From an uncultured Flavobacteriaceae bacterium (GTDB taxonomy: Bacteria > Bacteroidota > Bacteroidia > Flavobacteriales > Flavobacteriaceae): a stretch of DNA of 64,000 bases. Where the stretch lies: positions 1-64,000 of the forward strand of contig CALKOU010000004.1 in NCBI GenBank assembly GCA_938092005.1. Direction: 5' to 3'. The translations under genes were made by a program, and so were the position numbers. Of the stretch, positions 16,236-25,611 are shown one piece after another (position 1 is the stretch's first letter; each line of letters opens with the position of its first letter). A model generated the notes under the pieces. That model did not search any database. It was not told where the DNA came from and saw only the letters and a program-made list of their open reading frames with translations.

Positions 16236-18422
16236 ATGAATAATTTACGTTTTCAAGCCTTACAGGATGCTGTAAGTAGACGTCCACAGTCATTTCACAA
16301 CGAGCAAAAAAAATCAACCCTTTTTGGTAGCCATGTTTTCACCAAAAAAGTCATGCGTACGTTTCTGACCAAACAGGCTTTTATTGAAGTTAACGAAGCC
16401 ATAGAAAAAGGCACCAAAATCAAAAGAACCGTCGCGGATCATGTGGCTGCTTCAATGAAGGATTGGGCCATATCTATGGGTGCTACACATTATACGCATT
16501 GGTTCCAACCCTTGACGGGAGCAACCGCTGAAAAACACGATGCCTTTTTTGACTTTGATTCCAACGGCGATAGTTTAGAGCATTTTGATGGATCACAACT
16601 TGTTCAACAAGAACCTGATGCCTCAAGTTTTCCAAGCGGCGGTATACGAAATACTTTTGAGGCCCGTGGCTACACTGCTTGGGATCCTTCTTCACCTGCT
16701 TTTATTTATGGAACTACCCTTTGTATACCAACAATTTTTGTTTCCTATACAGGTGAGGCATTGGACAACAAAACGCCTCTTTTGCGAGCCTTGAATGCTG
16801 TTGACAATGCAGCAACGCAAGTGGCAAAATATTTTGATAAAAACGTTACACATGTAGATGCAACGCTTGGATGGGAACAAGAATACTTCTTGATTGACAA
16901 AGCACTTGCGGCTTCACGCCCCGATATCATGCTAGCTGGACGAACATTGGTTGGACACCCTCCTCCTAAAGGGCAACAATTAGATGATCATTACTTTGGT
17001 TCCATTCCTTCACGAGCGATTACTTTTATGCGCGAATTGGAGTACGAATGTATGTTGTTGGGAATACCGGTTAAAACACGCCATAACGAAGTGGCGCCCA
17101 ATCAATTCGAACTAGCTCCTATTTTTGAAGAAGCTAACCTTGCGGTTGATCACAACGCCTTGTTAATGGATATTATGGGCAAGGTGGCTAGCAAACATCA
17201 TTTTAAAGTTTTACTACACGAAAAGCCATTTTCGGGTATTAATGGATCTGGTAAGCACAATAACTGGTCGCTTTCGACAAGTACTGGTATCAACTTACTT
17301 AGCCCTGGTAAAACCCCCATGAGCAACTTGCAGTTTCTAACCTTTTTCATCACAACGATTAAGGCTGTTCATAACTATGAGTCATTAGTTCGCTCGTCTG
17401 TTGCTAGTGCTGGAAATGACCACCGTTTAGGGGCTAACGAAGCACCTCCAGCTATCATGTCTATTTTTATTGGGTCACAACTTTCAGCTGTTTTGGAGGA
17501 TTTAGAACACGTGTCTAAAGGGAAGCTTTCTCCAAAAGAAAAAACAGACCTAAAGTTAAATGTGGTGGGTAAGATACCTGAAATTTTGCTAGATAATACC
17601 GATCGAAACCGAACCTCTCCTTTTGCTTTCACAGGGAATAAGTTTGAGTTTCGTGCAGTTGGGTCTAACCAAAACTGCGCCATACCCATGACTGTTTTGA
17701 ACACAATTATGGCCAAACAACTTATGGAGTTCAAATCCGAAGTAGATGCGTTAATTAAATCCAAAAAGCTAAAAAAGGATGATGCTATTTTCAATGTGTT
17801 ACGTGAGTATATAAAAACCACAAAAAATATTTTATTTGATGGTGATGGTTACAGTAGCGCTTGGGAAAAAGAAGCTGCCCGCCGCGGTCTTTCTAATCTT
17901 AGAAAAACCCCAGAGGCTTTGGCTGTTCGTGTACAAAATGACATCATAGCTCTTTTTGAGGAGATGAATGTTATGAATGGCGTAGAACAAAAGGCGCGCT
18001 ACGAGATTCAAATAGAGCAATATGTACAATGTATTGAAATAGAAAGCCTTGTACTCGAAAATATTGTTAACAATCAGATTCTTCCAACTGCTTTTAAATA
18101 TCAACATATGTTGGTGGAAAACGTAAGTGGATTAAAACAAATTTACGGAGATACTTTTTCAAAGCATGCTCCCGTTGCCATGAGTACCATTGAAAACATT
18201 AGTAATTTAACAGATAAGTTGCATGCTGCATGCGAAACACTAGCGAAAGAACGAAGCAAATCTAACAGCATGAGTAAGTTGGATGACAGAGCACAGATGT
18301 ATGCCAAAAATGTTTTGCCTTTATTTGATACGATTCGTGAAGCTGTTGATGGGCTAGAACTTATCGTTGATGATTCAACATGGCCACTTGCTAAGTATCG
18401 AGAACTTTTATTTTTACGTTAA
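16236..18422 (+). CDS. glnN: Glutamine synthetase type III
   Basis: The 728-residue length is typical for GSIII, about twice GSII. Visible family blocks are FGSHVFTKKVMRTFL near the N-terminus, THYTHWFQPLTGATAEKHDAF, SFPSGGIRNTFEARGYTAWD, the metal-binding GWEQEYFLID, RHNEVAPNQFELAPIFEEAN, INGSGKHNNWSLST and GAGNDHR-like ASAGNDHRLGANEAPPA. It forms a large ring that makes glutamine. The gene is divergent from the GSII gene and probably co-regulated with it through the shared spacer. purM begins one base after its stop. Confidence 0.96.
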   Translation: MNNLRFQALQDAVSRRPQSFHNEQKKSTLFGSHVFTKKVMRTFLTKQAFIEVNEAIEKGTKIKRTVADHVAASMKDWAISMGATHYTHWFQPLTGATAEKHDAFFDFDSNGDSLEHFDGSQLVQQEPDASSFPSGGIRNTFEARGYTAWDPSSPAFIYGTTLCIPTIFVSYTGEALDNKTPLLRALNAVDNAATQVAKYFDKNVTHVDATLGWEQEYFLIDKALAASRPDIMLAGRTLVGHPPPKGQQLDDHYFGSIPSRAITFMRELEYECMLLGIPVKTRHNEVAPNQFELAPIFEEANLAVDHNALLMDIMGKVASKHHFKVLLHEKPFSGINGSGKHNNWSLSTSTGINLLSPGKTPMSNLQFLTFFITTIKAVHNYESLVRSSVASAGNDHRLGANEAPPAIMSIFIGSQLSAVLEDLEHVSKGKLSPKEKTDLKLNVVGKIPEILLDNTDRNRTSPFAFTGNKFEFRAVGSNQNCAIPMTVLNTIMAKQLMEFKSEVDALIKSKKLKKDDAIFNVLREYIKTTKNILFDGDGYSSAWEKEAARRGLSNLRKTPEALAVRVQNDIIALFEEMNVMNGVEQKARYEIQIEQYVQCIEIESLVLENIVNNQILPTAFKYQHMLVENVSGLKQIYGDTFSKHAPVAMSTIENISNLTDKLHAACETLAKERSKSNSMSKLDDRAQMYAKNVLPLFDTIREAVDGLELIVDDSTWPLAKYRELLFLR

Positions 18423-18423
18423 T

Positions 18424-19608
18424 ATGACACAAAACCCATCTAGCGAACGGTATCAAATGCGCGGCGTATCTGCCGATAAGGAAGACGTTCACGCAGCCAT
18501 AAAAAACATTGATAAGGGGTTGTTTCCAAAAGCATTCTGTAAAATAGTGCCAGATTACCTGACGGGTGATGATGACTATTGTTTGGTAATGCATGCCGAT
18601 GGTGCCGGAACAAAATCGTCTTTGGCCTATATGTACTGGAAAAAAACAGGCGATTTGTCTGTTTGGAAAGGTATTGCACAAGATGCTCTCATCATGAACC
18701 TCGACGACTTATTATGTGTTGGTGCTGTAGATGAAATTTTAATTTCCTCTACGATTGGTCGCAATAAAAATCACATTCCGGGCGAGGTGATTAAAGCCAT
18801 CATTGAAGGAACCAACACGCTTGTTGATGAATTAAACGCAATGGGGATGAAGTTAACCCTAACAGGAGGGGAAACGGCAGATGTTGGCGATTTGGTACGT
18901 ACCATTATTGTTGATTCAACGGTAACAGCACGTCTTCGCCGTGATCGTGTTATTGATAATGCGAACATAAAACCCGGCAATGTAATCGTTGGATTAGCTT
19001 CTTTTGGACAAGCCACTTATGAAGATGATTACAATGGCGGTATGGGTAGTAATGGACTTACTTCTGCTCGTCATGATGTTTTTCATAAAGCATTAGCCGA
19101 GGAATTCCCAGAAAGCTTTGATCCACTAGTGCCAAATGATTTGGTTTATACGGGATCAAAGGGCTTGCAAGACAGCGTTGAAGGCGCTCCAGTTGATGCA
19201 GGGAAATTGGTTTTGTCACCTACACGTACGTATGCCCCTGTGATGAAAGCAATCCTAGATACTCTTAGTCCAGAACAAATTTGTGGGGCTGTACATTGTA
19301 GTGGAGGTGCACAAACCAAAGTATTGCACTTTATTGATAATGGCCACGTGATTAAAGATAATATGTTTCCCATACCTCCACTCTTTAGTATGATTCAAGC
19401 CGAGTCTAAAACCGATTGGCGTGAAATGTATAAAGTATTTAATATGGGGCATCGTTTGGAGTTGTATGTTGCTCCAGAACATGCCAATCAAATTATTACA
19501 ATTGCCAAAACCTTCGAAATTGACGCTCAGGTTATCGGTAGGGTTGAAGAAAGTGAAGTAAAAAAACTTACATTACTAACACCTAACGGATCGTTTGAGT
19601 ATGCGTAG
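18424..19608 (+). CDS. purM: Phosphoribosylformylglycinamidine cyclo-ligase (AIR synthase), Bacteroidota form
   Basis: The 394-residue protein belongs to the PurM ATP-grasp-like superfamily: YQMRGVSADKEDVH at the start, the HADGAGTKS phosphate loop, MNLDDLLCVGA, LTGGETADVGD, and a C-terminal half with VIGLASFGQ-like motif (VIVGLASFGQATYE). It closes the imidazole ring of the purine path. It differs from proteobacterial PurM in length and inserts, as is usual in this phylum. The Met at 18424 follows the GSIII stop directly; an upstream ATG in frame lies inside glnN and is less likely. The next gene starts 8 nt before its stop. Confidence 0.88.
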   Translation: MTQNPSSERYQMRGVSADKEDVHAAIKNIDKGLFPKAFCKIVPDYLTGDDDYCLVMHADGAGTKSSLAYMYWKKTGDLSVWKGIAQDALIMNLDDLLCVGAVDEILISSTIGRNKNHIPGEVIKAIIEGTNTLVDELNAMGMKLTLTGGETADVGDLVRTIIVDSTVTARLRRDRVIDNANIKPGNVIVGLASFGQATYEDDYNGGMGSNGLTSARHDVFHKALAEEFPESFDPLVPNDLVYTGSKGLQDSVEGAPVDAGKLVLSPTRTYAPVMKAILDTLSPEQICGAVHCSGGAQTKVLHFIDNGHVIKDNMFPIPPLFSMIQAESKTDWREMYKVFNMGHRLELYVAPEHANQIITIAKTFEIDAQVIGRVEESEVKKLTLLTPNGSFEYA

Positions 19609-20206
19609 TTTCCTTATTTTTATACTTATATCGATTAACCTCACCACTTTTTGTGCAGCACAAGAAGGAGAAGATTTATTTACTTTACTTGACACTACTA
19701 TTGAAGCTCCTCCTTTACTCCCCGAGCGAATGGTTTTTACACAACGAGCCCTTTGGGGTGAAAAAGGTATTTTTAGACTCACAGGAGTTTCATTGTTAAA
19801 CATCGAACAGCGTCAAAAAGAACTTAAAGTACGCCGGGCAATGCTAACCACACACCAACTCTTAGGCTATGCTACTTTGGCAGCTATGGTGGCACAAGGG
19901 ATTATTGGTGGTAAGTTGTATAATGGAGATTATGACTTATATGAGTTGCACAAAACAATGGGCGACGTGGTTAATATTGGCTATTTTACTACCGCTGGTT
20001 TATCCCTCTTTGCACCGCCGCCGCTTATCAATAAAAAAGTGCGAGGTTTTTCTTCTATAAAGGCGCATAAAATTCTCGCAACAGTTCATTTTTCAGCTAT
20101 GGTAGCTACGAATTTTTACAAAGACAAAAATACCGAAATACATAAAGGAGCCGCATACACTGCTTTTGGGAGTTATGCGTTAGCTGTTTTGGTTTTTAAA
20201 TTTTAA
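19601..20206 (+). CDS. Exported membrane protein with cytochrome b561-like helices
   Basis: The 201-residue protein starting MRSFLIFILISINL has a signal peptide, a short soluble part, then four hydrophobic helices carrying regularly placed His residues: TTHQLLGYATLA, YELHKTMGDVV, KAHKILATVHFSAMV and EIHKGAAYTAFGSY. This spacing suggests haem ligation as in b561 proteins. It overlaps purM by 8 nt and is followed 1 nt later by a YceI gene; in Escherichia coli yceI also sits next to a b561 gene (yceJ). A membrane redox role is inferred. Confidence 0.7.
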   Translation: MRSFLIFILISINLTTFCAAQEGEDLFTLLDTTIEAPPLLPERMVFTQRALWGEKGIFRLTGVSLLNIEQRQKELKVRRAMLTTHQLLGYATLAAMVAQGIIGGKLYNGDYDLYELHKTMGDVVNIGYFTTAGLSLFAPPPLINKKVRGFSSIKAHKILATVHFSAMVATNFYKDKNTEIHKGAAYTAFGSYALAVLVFKF

Positions 20207-20207
20207 T

Positions 20208-20741
20208 ATGCAACGATTTATATTTTTCTTTTTATTTATTTCGTCATGTTTGACGGCTCAGCAACTACGTGTAGCTACAACTGCATCGGAAATCACCTAT
20301 GAAGCCTCTCATGCAATACACGATTGGTCTGGTACTTCAAATGAGGTGCAAGGCGTGTTGGTGTTAAAAGATGCTGTTCCTGATCGATTAGCTTTGACGG
20401 CTTCTGTTGCTTCATTTGACTCCAAAAATGAAGGTAGAGATGCACACGCATTAGAGGTTTTAGAAGCTTTGTTGTTTCCAAAAGTTTCTTTTTACTCCGA
20501 AGATATGATTCTCGAGGGAGATGTCCTTTTTATTAACGGCACATTGAAATTTCACGGGATGTCTATTCCGCTTAGTACAACAACCAAATGGGTACAAAAT
20601 AAGGATGCATGGCTTCTTGAAGGAGCTTTTGATATTCAACCTTCGGCATTTGGAATTACACTTCCTTCTTTTATGTTGGTTAAGATTCGTGATTTGATTC
20701 ACATTCGCTTTCAATTGGAGTTACGTACCTTTGCATCTTAG
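20208..20741 (+). CDS. YceI family lipocalin-like protein
   Basis: The 177-residue exported protein (signal about residues 1-18) shows the YceI pattern: an early AIHDWSGTSNEVQG, a middle SFDSKNEGRDAHALEVLEALLFPKVSFYSE in which the Asp/His/Phe-Pro block is typical, then TLKFHGMSIPL, and ends with paired strands. YceI proteins form a barrel that binds polyisoprenoids such as quinone-like lipids. Its neighbour is a b561-like membrane protein, supporting a quinone-linked role. It ends 3 nt before prfA. Confidence 0.85.
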   Translation: MQRFIFFFLFISSCLTAQQLRVATTASEITYEASHAIHDWSGTSNEVQGVLVLKDAVPDRLALTASVASFDSKNEGRDAHALEVLEALLFPKVSFYSEDMILEGDVLFINGTLKFHGMSIPLSTTTKWVQNKDAWLLEGAFDIQPSAFGITLPSFMLVKIRDLIHIRFQLELRTFAS

Positions 20742-20744
20742 TAT

Positions 20745-21824
20745 ATGTTACAGGAAAAACTACAAATTGTAAAACAACGTTTTGATGAGGTTTCAGATCT
20801 TATCATACAACCCGATATCATTGCGGATCAAAAGCGATACATTTCGTTAAACCGTGAGTATAAGGATTTAAGCGCCCTTATGGAGAAGCGAAGCCAGTAT
20901 GTAACACTTTTAGACAACAAACAAGAAGCTGAAGCCATCCTTTCTGATGAGAAAGATGCTGAAATGATTGCCATGGCAAAAGAGGAGTTAGATGAAGCTT
21001 CAAAAAAACTGAGTGTTTTGGAAGAAGAAATTCGCTTGATGCTTATTCCTAAAGATCCTGAGGATGTTAAGAACGTTATGATGGAACTTCGTGCGGGTAC
21101 TGGTGGCGATGAAGCGAGTATTTTTGCAGGGGACTTGTTTCGTATGTACACCAAATACTGTGAGGGCAAAGGCTGGAAGGTTAGTGTTGTTGACATGAGC
21201 GAAGGCACCTCTGGCGGTTTTAAAGAAATTATTTTTGAAGTAAACGGTGTAAATGTATACGGCACGTTAAAGTTTGAATCTGGCGTTCACCGGGTTCAAC
21301 GGGTGCCACAAACCGAAACACAAGGACGTGTGCATACCTCAGCGGCTACGGTTATGGTGTTGCCAGAAGCCGAGGAGTTTGATATTGAACTTGATATGAC
21401 CGAAATACGAATAGAGCGAACAACTTCTACGGGACCAGGAGGTCAATCGGTAAATACCACTTATTCCGCTATTAAACTACACCACGAACCAACCGGGATG
21501 ATTGTAAGTTGTCAAGACCAGAAATCTTCACACAAAAACCTCGAAAAAGCATTAAAAGTACTTCGTTCAAGACTTTACGATATGGAACTTGCGAAGAAAC
21601 AAGCGGCTGACTCTGAAAAACGAAAAAGTATGGTTTCTTCAGGAGATCGATCTGCTAAAATTAGAACGTATAATTACCCACAAGGACGTGTTACGGATCA
21701 CCGTATCGGATTAACATTGTACGATTTGCAAAATATTATCAATGGTGATATTCAAAAGCTCATTGATGAAATGCAACTTTATCAAAATACCGAAAAGTTA
21801 AAAATGTCAGACGAATTGTTGTAA
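20745..21824 (+). CDS. prfA: Peptide chain release factor 1
   Basis: The 359-residue protein has all RF1 parts: an N-terminal coiled-coil domain, the codon-reading domain with the P-x-T tripeptide in [15 protein letters not shown], the catalytic GGQ in [13 protein letters not shown], and the C-terminal [16 protein letters not shown]. The PxT motif (rather than SPF) indicates RF1, which ends translation at UAA and UAG. It overlaps nothing and pyrF begins 1 nt later, so it is in an operon with YceI and pyrF. Confidence 0.97.
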   Translation: MLQEKLQIVKQRFDEVSDLIIQPDIIADQKRYISLNREYKDLSALMEKRSQYVTLLDNKQEAEAILSDEKDAEMIAMAKEELDEASKKLSVLEEEIRLMLIPKDPEDVKNVMMELRAGTGGDEASIFAGDLFRMYTKYCEGKGWKVSVVDMSEGTSGGFKEIIFEVNGVNVYGTLKFESGVHRVQRVPQTETQGRVHTSAATVMVLPEAEEFDIELDMTEIRIERTTSTGPGGQSVNTTYSAIKLHHEPTGMIVSCQDQKSSHKNLEKALKVLRSRLYDMELAKKQAADSEKRKSMVSSGDRSAKIRTYNYPQGRVTDHRIGLTLYDLQNIINGDIQKLIDEMQLYQNTEKLKMSDELL

Positions 21825-21825
21825 G

Positions 21826-22641
21826 ATGACGCACCAAGATTTATTCAACCAAATCCAATTAAAAAAATCATTCTTGTGCTTAGGTTTAGACCCTGACATG
21901 GAAAAAATTCCTACACATATTGTTGATGCTAGCGAAGATCCAATTTACGATTTTTGCAAAGCAATTGTTGATGAAGTCCAACATCTTTGTGTGGCCGTAA
22001 AAATCAACACTGCCTTTTTTGAAGCCTATGGTGAGACGGGTTATGCTACTCTTGGTAAATTGATTCGTTATATCAAAACGCATTATCCCGATTTATTTAC
22101 AATTGCCGATGCTAAGCGCGGTGATATTGGCAACACATCATTACGTTATGCAAAAGCTTTTTTTGAGGCCATGCCTTTTGATTCCATAACCATTGCGCCT
22201 TATATGGGTAAAGATTCTGTGGAGCCTTTTTTGACGTATGAAGGGAAATATGCCATTCTACTGGCGCTTACGTCTAATCAAGGTGCTGCTGACTTTCAAT
22301 TTAAAACAGCAAATAAAAAACCTTTGTATGAAGATGTACTAGCTACTTCTTTAACATACGAAAACGCCTCAAGGCTAATGTATGTTGTTGGCGCTACAAA
22401 AGCAGATTTTTTGAAACATATCAGGGCCATTGTTCCTGATGCCTTTTTGTTGATACCTGGTGTTGGCGCTCAAGGGGGTAGTCTTGAAGATGTTTATCAT
22501 AACGGTGCAAATGATCATGTAGGTCTTTTGGTAAACTCCTCTCGTGGCATTTTGTATGCAAGTAGGGGAACCGACTACGTCGAAGCAGCTCATAAGGCTG
22601 CAGCAGCCCTTCAAGGACAAATGAAAAAATTATTGTCCTAA
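21826..22641 (+). CDS. pyrF: Orotidine-5'-phosphate decarboxylase (type 2)
   Basis: The 271-residue enzyme converts OMP to UMP. Motifs: FLCLGLDPDMEKIP near the start, VKINTAFFEAYG, the catalytic DAKRGDIGNTS (Asp-Lys-Asp network), TIAPYMGKDSVEPF, and the phosphate-gripping NSSRGILYAS at the end. Length fits the type 2 subfamily. The next gene starts on the last base of its stop codon. Confidence 0.95.
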   Translation: MTHQDLFNQIQLKKSFLCLGLDPDMEKIPTHIVDASEDPIYDFCKAIVDEVQHLCVAVKINTAFFEAYGETGYATLGKLIRYIKTHYPDLFTIADAKRGDIGNTSLRYAKAFFEAMPFDSITIAPYMGKDSVEPFLTYEGKYAILLALTSNQGAADFQFKTANKKPLYEDVLATSLTYENASRLMYVVGATKADFLKHIRAIVPDAFLLIPGVGAQGGSLEDVYHNGANDHVGLLVNSSRGILYASRGTDYVEAAHKAAAALQGQMKKLLS

Positions 22642-23420
22642 TGCTACATTACACTATTTATACGCATAATACATCCCAAGAATGGGTAACGTTCGTTCAT
22701 GGGGCAGGAGGGAGCTCATCTATTTGGTATAAGCAAGTACGTGATTATGCCAAGCATTATAATGTTTTATTGCTGGACTTGCGCGGTCACGGAAATTCGA
22801 AGCCATCGTTAAAAAATGCTTTTGAAAAGCAATATACCTTCGATAGTATTGTTGATGATATTGTTGAGGTTTTAGATCACGAAAAGATAGAGAAGTCACA
22901 CTTTGTTGGTATTTCACTGGGTACTATTGTGATTCGCCAATTGGCCGAGAATTACCCAAAACGTGTATCGAGTATGATTATGGGAGGTGCTATTGTGAAG
23001 CTCAACATCCGGTCCCAAATTTTAATGCGTTTTGGAAATGTAGTGAAGTCGGTTATTCCATATCTGTGGTTATATCGTTTTTTTGCATTTATCATCATGC
23101 CCAAAAAAAACCATCGCGAATCTAGATTATTGTTTGTTCGTGAAGCCAAAAAACTTTACCACAAAGAATTTATTCGATGGTATAAATTAACAACAGAGTT
23201 AAATCCATTGTTGCGCTTTTTTAGACAAGTGGATGTTGGTATTCCAACCTTGTACGTGATGGGGCAGGAGGACTATATGTTCTTGCCTAGTATTGAGAAA
23301 TTAGTGAGTATGCAACGCTCTGCCGATTTGATGGTAGTACCTGATTGTGGTCATGTGGTAAATGTTGAGCAGCCCGAATATTTTAACAATACAACGCTTA
23401 GCTTTCTCAAAGGCTTATAG
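22641..23420 (+). CDS. Alpha/beta-hydrolase
   Basis: The 259-residue protein has the alpha/beta-hydrolase fold: oxyanion motif VHGAGGSSS, the LLDLRGHGNS strand turn, nucleophile elbow GISLGT (Ser), and a late DCGHVVNVEQPEYF supplying the catalytic His; the acid is probably in the GQEDYMF segment. There is a lid region of basic helices in the middle. It overlaps pyrF by one base. Substrate cannot be deduced; esterase or lipase-like activity is typical. Confidence 0.85.
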   Translation: MLHYTIYTHNTSQEWVTFVHGAGGSSSIWYKQVRDYAKHYNVLLLDLRGHGNSKPSLKNAFEKQYTFDSIVDDIVEVLDHEKIEKSHFVGISLGTIVIRQLAENYPKRVSSMIMGGAIVKLNIRSQILMRFGNVVKSVIPYLWLYRFFAFIIMPKKNHRESRLLFVREAKKLYHKEFIRWYKLTTELNPLLRFFRQVDVGIPTLYVMGQEDYMFLPSIEKLVSMQRSADLMVVPDCGHVVNVEQPEYFNNTTLSFLKGL

Positions 23421-24275
23421 TTAAGTAAAGATTACGGTTTTGTTTCCGTAGACCATTACTTTTTTGGCAACATGATGTTTGACAGCGTTTGCCAACACCA
23501 TTTTTTCTAAATCCCTTCCTTTAGCAATAAGCTGCGAAACACTATGATTGTGAGATACTTGCGCAACACCTTGTTCAATGATAGGGCCTGCGTCTAGTTC
23601 TTCGGTTACGTAATGGCTGGTAGCGCCAATAATTTTTACACCCCGCTCAAAAGCAGAGTGATAGGGTTTAGCTCCTGGAAATGCTGGTAAAAAAGAGTGG
23701 TGTATGTTGATGATTCTATTCTTGTATACTTTGATAAGCTCCTCAGGAATAATTTGCATATACCGCGCCAAAACAACAAAATCTATATCGTGCTGTTGAA
23801 GGTGCTCCAGTTGTTGTTGCGTTGCTTTTGCCTTTGTATCTGGAGTTACAGGGATGTGCAAAAATGGAATTTCAAAGGCTTTAGCAATAGGGGCTAAGTC
23901 AGCGTGATTGCTCAAAATAAATGGAATCGTGACGTCTAACTCTCCCGACTTATAGCGTCCTAACAAATCGTAGAGGCAATGATCGTATTTTGAAACAAAT
24001 ACTGCCATTTTGGGTTTATAGTCAACGTGTTGATGACTCCATTCCATGGTATATGTTTTGGCCAAATCATCTTCAAAAAGTGCAACAAACGAATTATATG
24101 TACAAAGTTCTTCGTCTAATTCGGCTTGAAGGCGCATAAAAAAGGCACCGTTTTCACGATCAACATATTGATCAATGTACTGAATGTTTCCTTTTTGTTG
24201 ATATACAAATGAGGTAACATCAGCAATAATTCCCTTCTTGTCTGGACATTGGATTACGAGAGTAATAGCGTACAT
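23421..24275 (-). CDS. purU: Formyltetrahydrofolate deformylase
   Basis: From the Met at 24275 the protein has 284 residues: an N-terminal ACT-like domain (ITLVIQCPDKKGIIADVTSF) and a C-terminal formyltransferase-like domain with NIHHSFLPAFPGAKPYHSAFERG and ATSHYVTEELDAGPII, whose Asn, His and Asp form the active site. It hydrolyses 10-formyl-THF to formate and THF. An upstream Met adds seven residues; the shorter start fits the ACT domain better. It ends one base after the convergent hydrolase gene and is preceded by a terminator of the ammonium operon. Confidence 0.92.
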   Translation of the reverse strand: MYAITLVIQCPDKKGIIADVTSFVYQQKGNIQYIDQYVDRENGAFFMRLQAELDEELCTYNSFVALFEDDLAKTYTMEWSHQHVDYKPKMAVFVSKYDHCLYDLLGRYKSGELDVTIPFILSNHADLAPIAKAFEIPFLHIPVTPDTKAKATQQQLEHLQQHDIDFVVLARYMQIIPEELIKVYKNRIINIHHSFLPAFPGAKPYHSAFERGVKIIGATSHYVTEELDAGPIIEQGVAQVSHNHSVSQLIAKGRDLEKMVLANAVKHHVAKKVMVYGNKTVIFT

Positions 24276-24300
24276 ACGTCGTTTTGCTGCAAACATACAT

Positions 24301-24342
24301 AAAAAAGAAACCCAAGTGTTGCGAACAACACCTGGGTTTTTT
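24301..24342 (-). terminator. Terminator after the ammonium transporter operon
   Basis: Arms AAACCCA-GTGTTG and CAACAC-TGGGTTT (one mismatch) close a CGAA loop; on the minus strand a T-rich tail follows. It separates amt from purU. Confidence 0.85.
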
Positions 24343-24362
24343 AAAATAGCAATGAAATCTAT

Positions 24363-25601
24363 TTATTTTTTCGACACGCTAAAGTCTGCATAAGCCGACA
24401 TGCCGTGTTCAGCATCATCAAGTCCGCCAACTTCATGCTCTTTACTTACTCGCAATCCTACAACTGCTTTTACAATAAGCACAAAAATTAAAGCACTTGT
24501 CACACAAAATGCACCAACGATACCAACACCCGCAAGTTGTGTCATAAATTGATCGAACCCTGCCATGTCTCCGAAAATACCAACGGCTAGTGTTCCCCAC
24601 ATGCCTGCAAAGAGGTGAACGGCAATGGCACCTACAGGATCGTCAAGCTTGAGTTTTTCTAACAACGCAATTGCTAAAACAACGATCATACCGCCAATAA
24701 CACCAACAATCATGGCTTCACCAGTTGACATTTGGTCTGCGCCAGCTGTAATGGCAACCAAACCACCTAGTACACCATTCATAAACATGGTTAAATCGTA
24801 GTTTTTATAGAGGATATGTGAAAATACAGTTGCTGCTATTCCACCAGCGGCGGCAGCCAAACTTGTGGTAACAAGTACCAGAGATGTTGCTGCTGGATCA
24901 GCAGACAACACAGAACCTCCATTAAACCCAAACCAGCCTAACCAAAGGATGAGAACACCGCCAGCCGCAAGGGGCATGTTGTGTCCAAAAATGGGATTAG
25001 CAGTTCCGTCTGAGTTGTATTTTCCAGCACGTGCACCCAAAAAGTAAATGGTCACCAGTGCAGCCCAGCCACCTACAGAGTGAACGAGTGTTGAGCCTGC
25101 AAAGTCATAAAATCCCCAGCTGCTCAAAAATCCACCGCCCCATTGCCATGAACCTACGATAGGATATACAATCCCAACATAAAGTACAGCTAAAAGCATG
25201 AAGGCTTCAAGCTTGATGCGTTCCGCAACAGCACCTGAAATAATAGTGGCAGCGGTAGCTGCAAACATTCCTTGAAAGAGGAAGTCTGTCCACCACGTGT
25301 AGCCACCGTCAGCATAGGCTGCTGTCATGCCGTTTTCTGGCGGGGCAATTCCCCATCCAGCAAATTTAAAGAATCCAGTTGCTCCTTCTTCAAATCCAGG
25401 GTACATGAGGTTAAAACCAGCTATGGCATACAATAGTAGTCCAACTGTAATAACGAAAAAGTTTTTGAATAAAATGTTAACTGTATTTTTTTGACGCGTT
25501 AATCCCACTTCAAGCAATGAGAAGCCCATGTGCATAAAAAATACTAAAGCTGTACAGATCATCATCCATACGTTGTTTGCAGTAAATAGTGCAGTATCCA
25601 T
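24363..25601 (-). CDS. amt: Ammonium transporter (Amt), second of two in the operon
   Basis: The 412-residue protein has about eleven membrane helices and Amt landmarks: FFMHMGFSLLEVGLTRQKN, the gate region FAGWGIAP, FAGSTLVHSVGGWAAL (pore His), GHNMPLAAGGVLILWLGWFGFNGGS, and HLFAGMWGTLAVGIFG with the second pore His. The cytoplasmic tail ends VSKEHEVGGLDDAEHG, a typical GlnK-contact region. It lies 10 nt after the P-II gene, which supports regulation by P-II. It shares the operon with a second amt and a porin. Confidence 0.96.
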   Translation of the reverse strand: MDTALFTANNVWMMICTALVFFMHMGFSLLEVGLTRQKNTVNILFKNFFVITVGLLLYAIAGFNLMYPGFEEGATGFFKFAGWGIAPPENGMTAAYADGGYTWWTDFLFQGMFAATAATIISGAVAERIKLEAFMLLAVLYVGIVYPIVGSWQWGGGFLSSWGFYDFAGSTLVHSVGGWAALVTIYFLGARAGKYNSDGTANPIFGHNMPLAAGGVLILWLGWFGFNGGSVLSADPAATSLVLVTTSLAAAAGGIAATVFSHILYKNYDLTMFMNGVLGGLVAITAGADQMSTGEAMIVGVIGGMIVVLAIALLEKLKLDDPVGAIAVHLFAGMWGTLAVGIFGDMAGFDQFMTQLAGVGIVGAFCVTSALIFVLIVKAVVGLRVSKEHEVGGLDDAEHGMSAYADFSVSKK

Positions 25602-25611
25602 TAATGTTTAT

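Noticed and set aside
17375-17821. 148-codon antisense frame inside glnN
   Set aside because: It covers conserved GSIII sequence on the other strand and has no family-like features; it is a by-product of glnN codon use.
20828-21265. 145-codon antisense frame inside prfA
   Set aside because: The Ser-rich, low-complexity translation comes from reading RF1 codons backwards.
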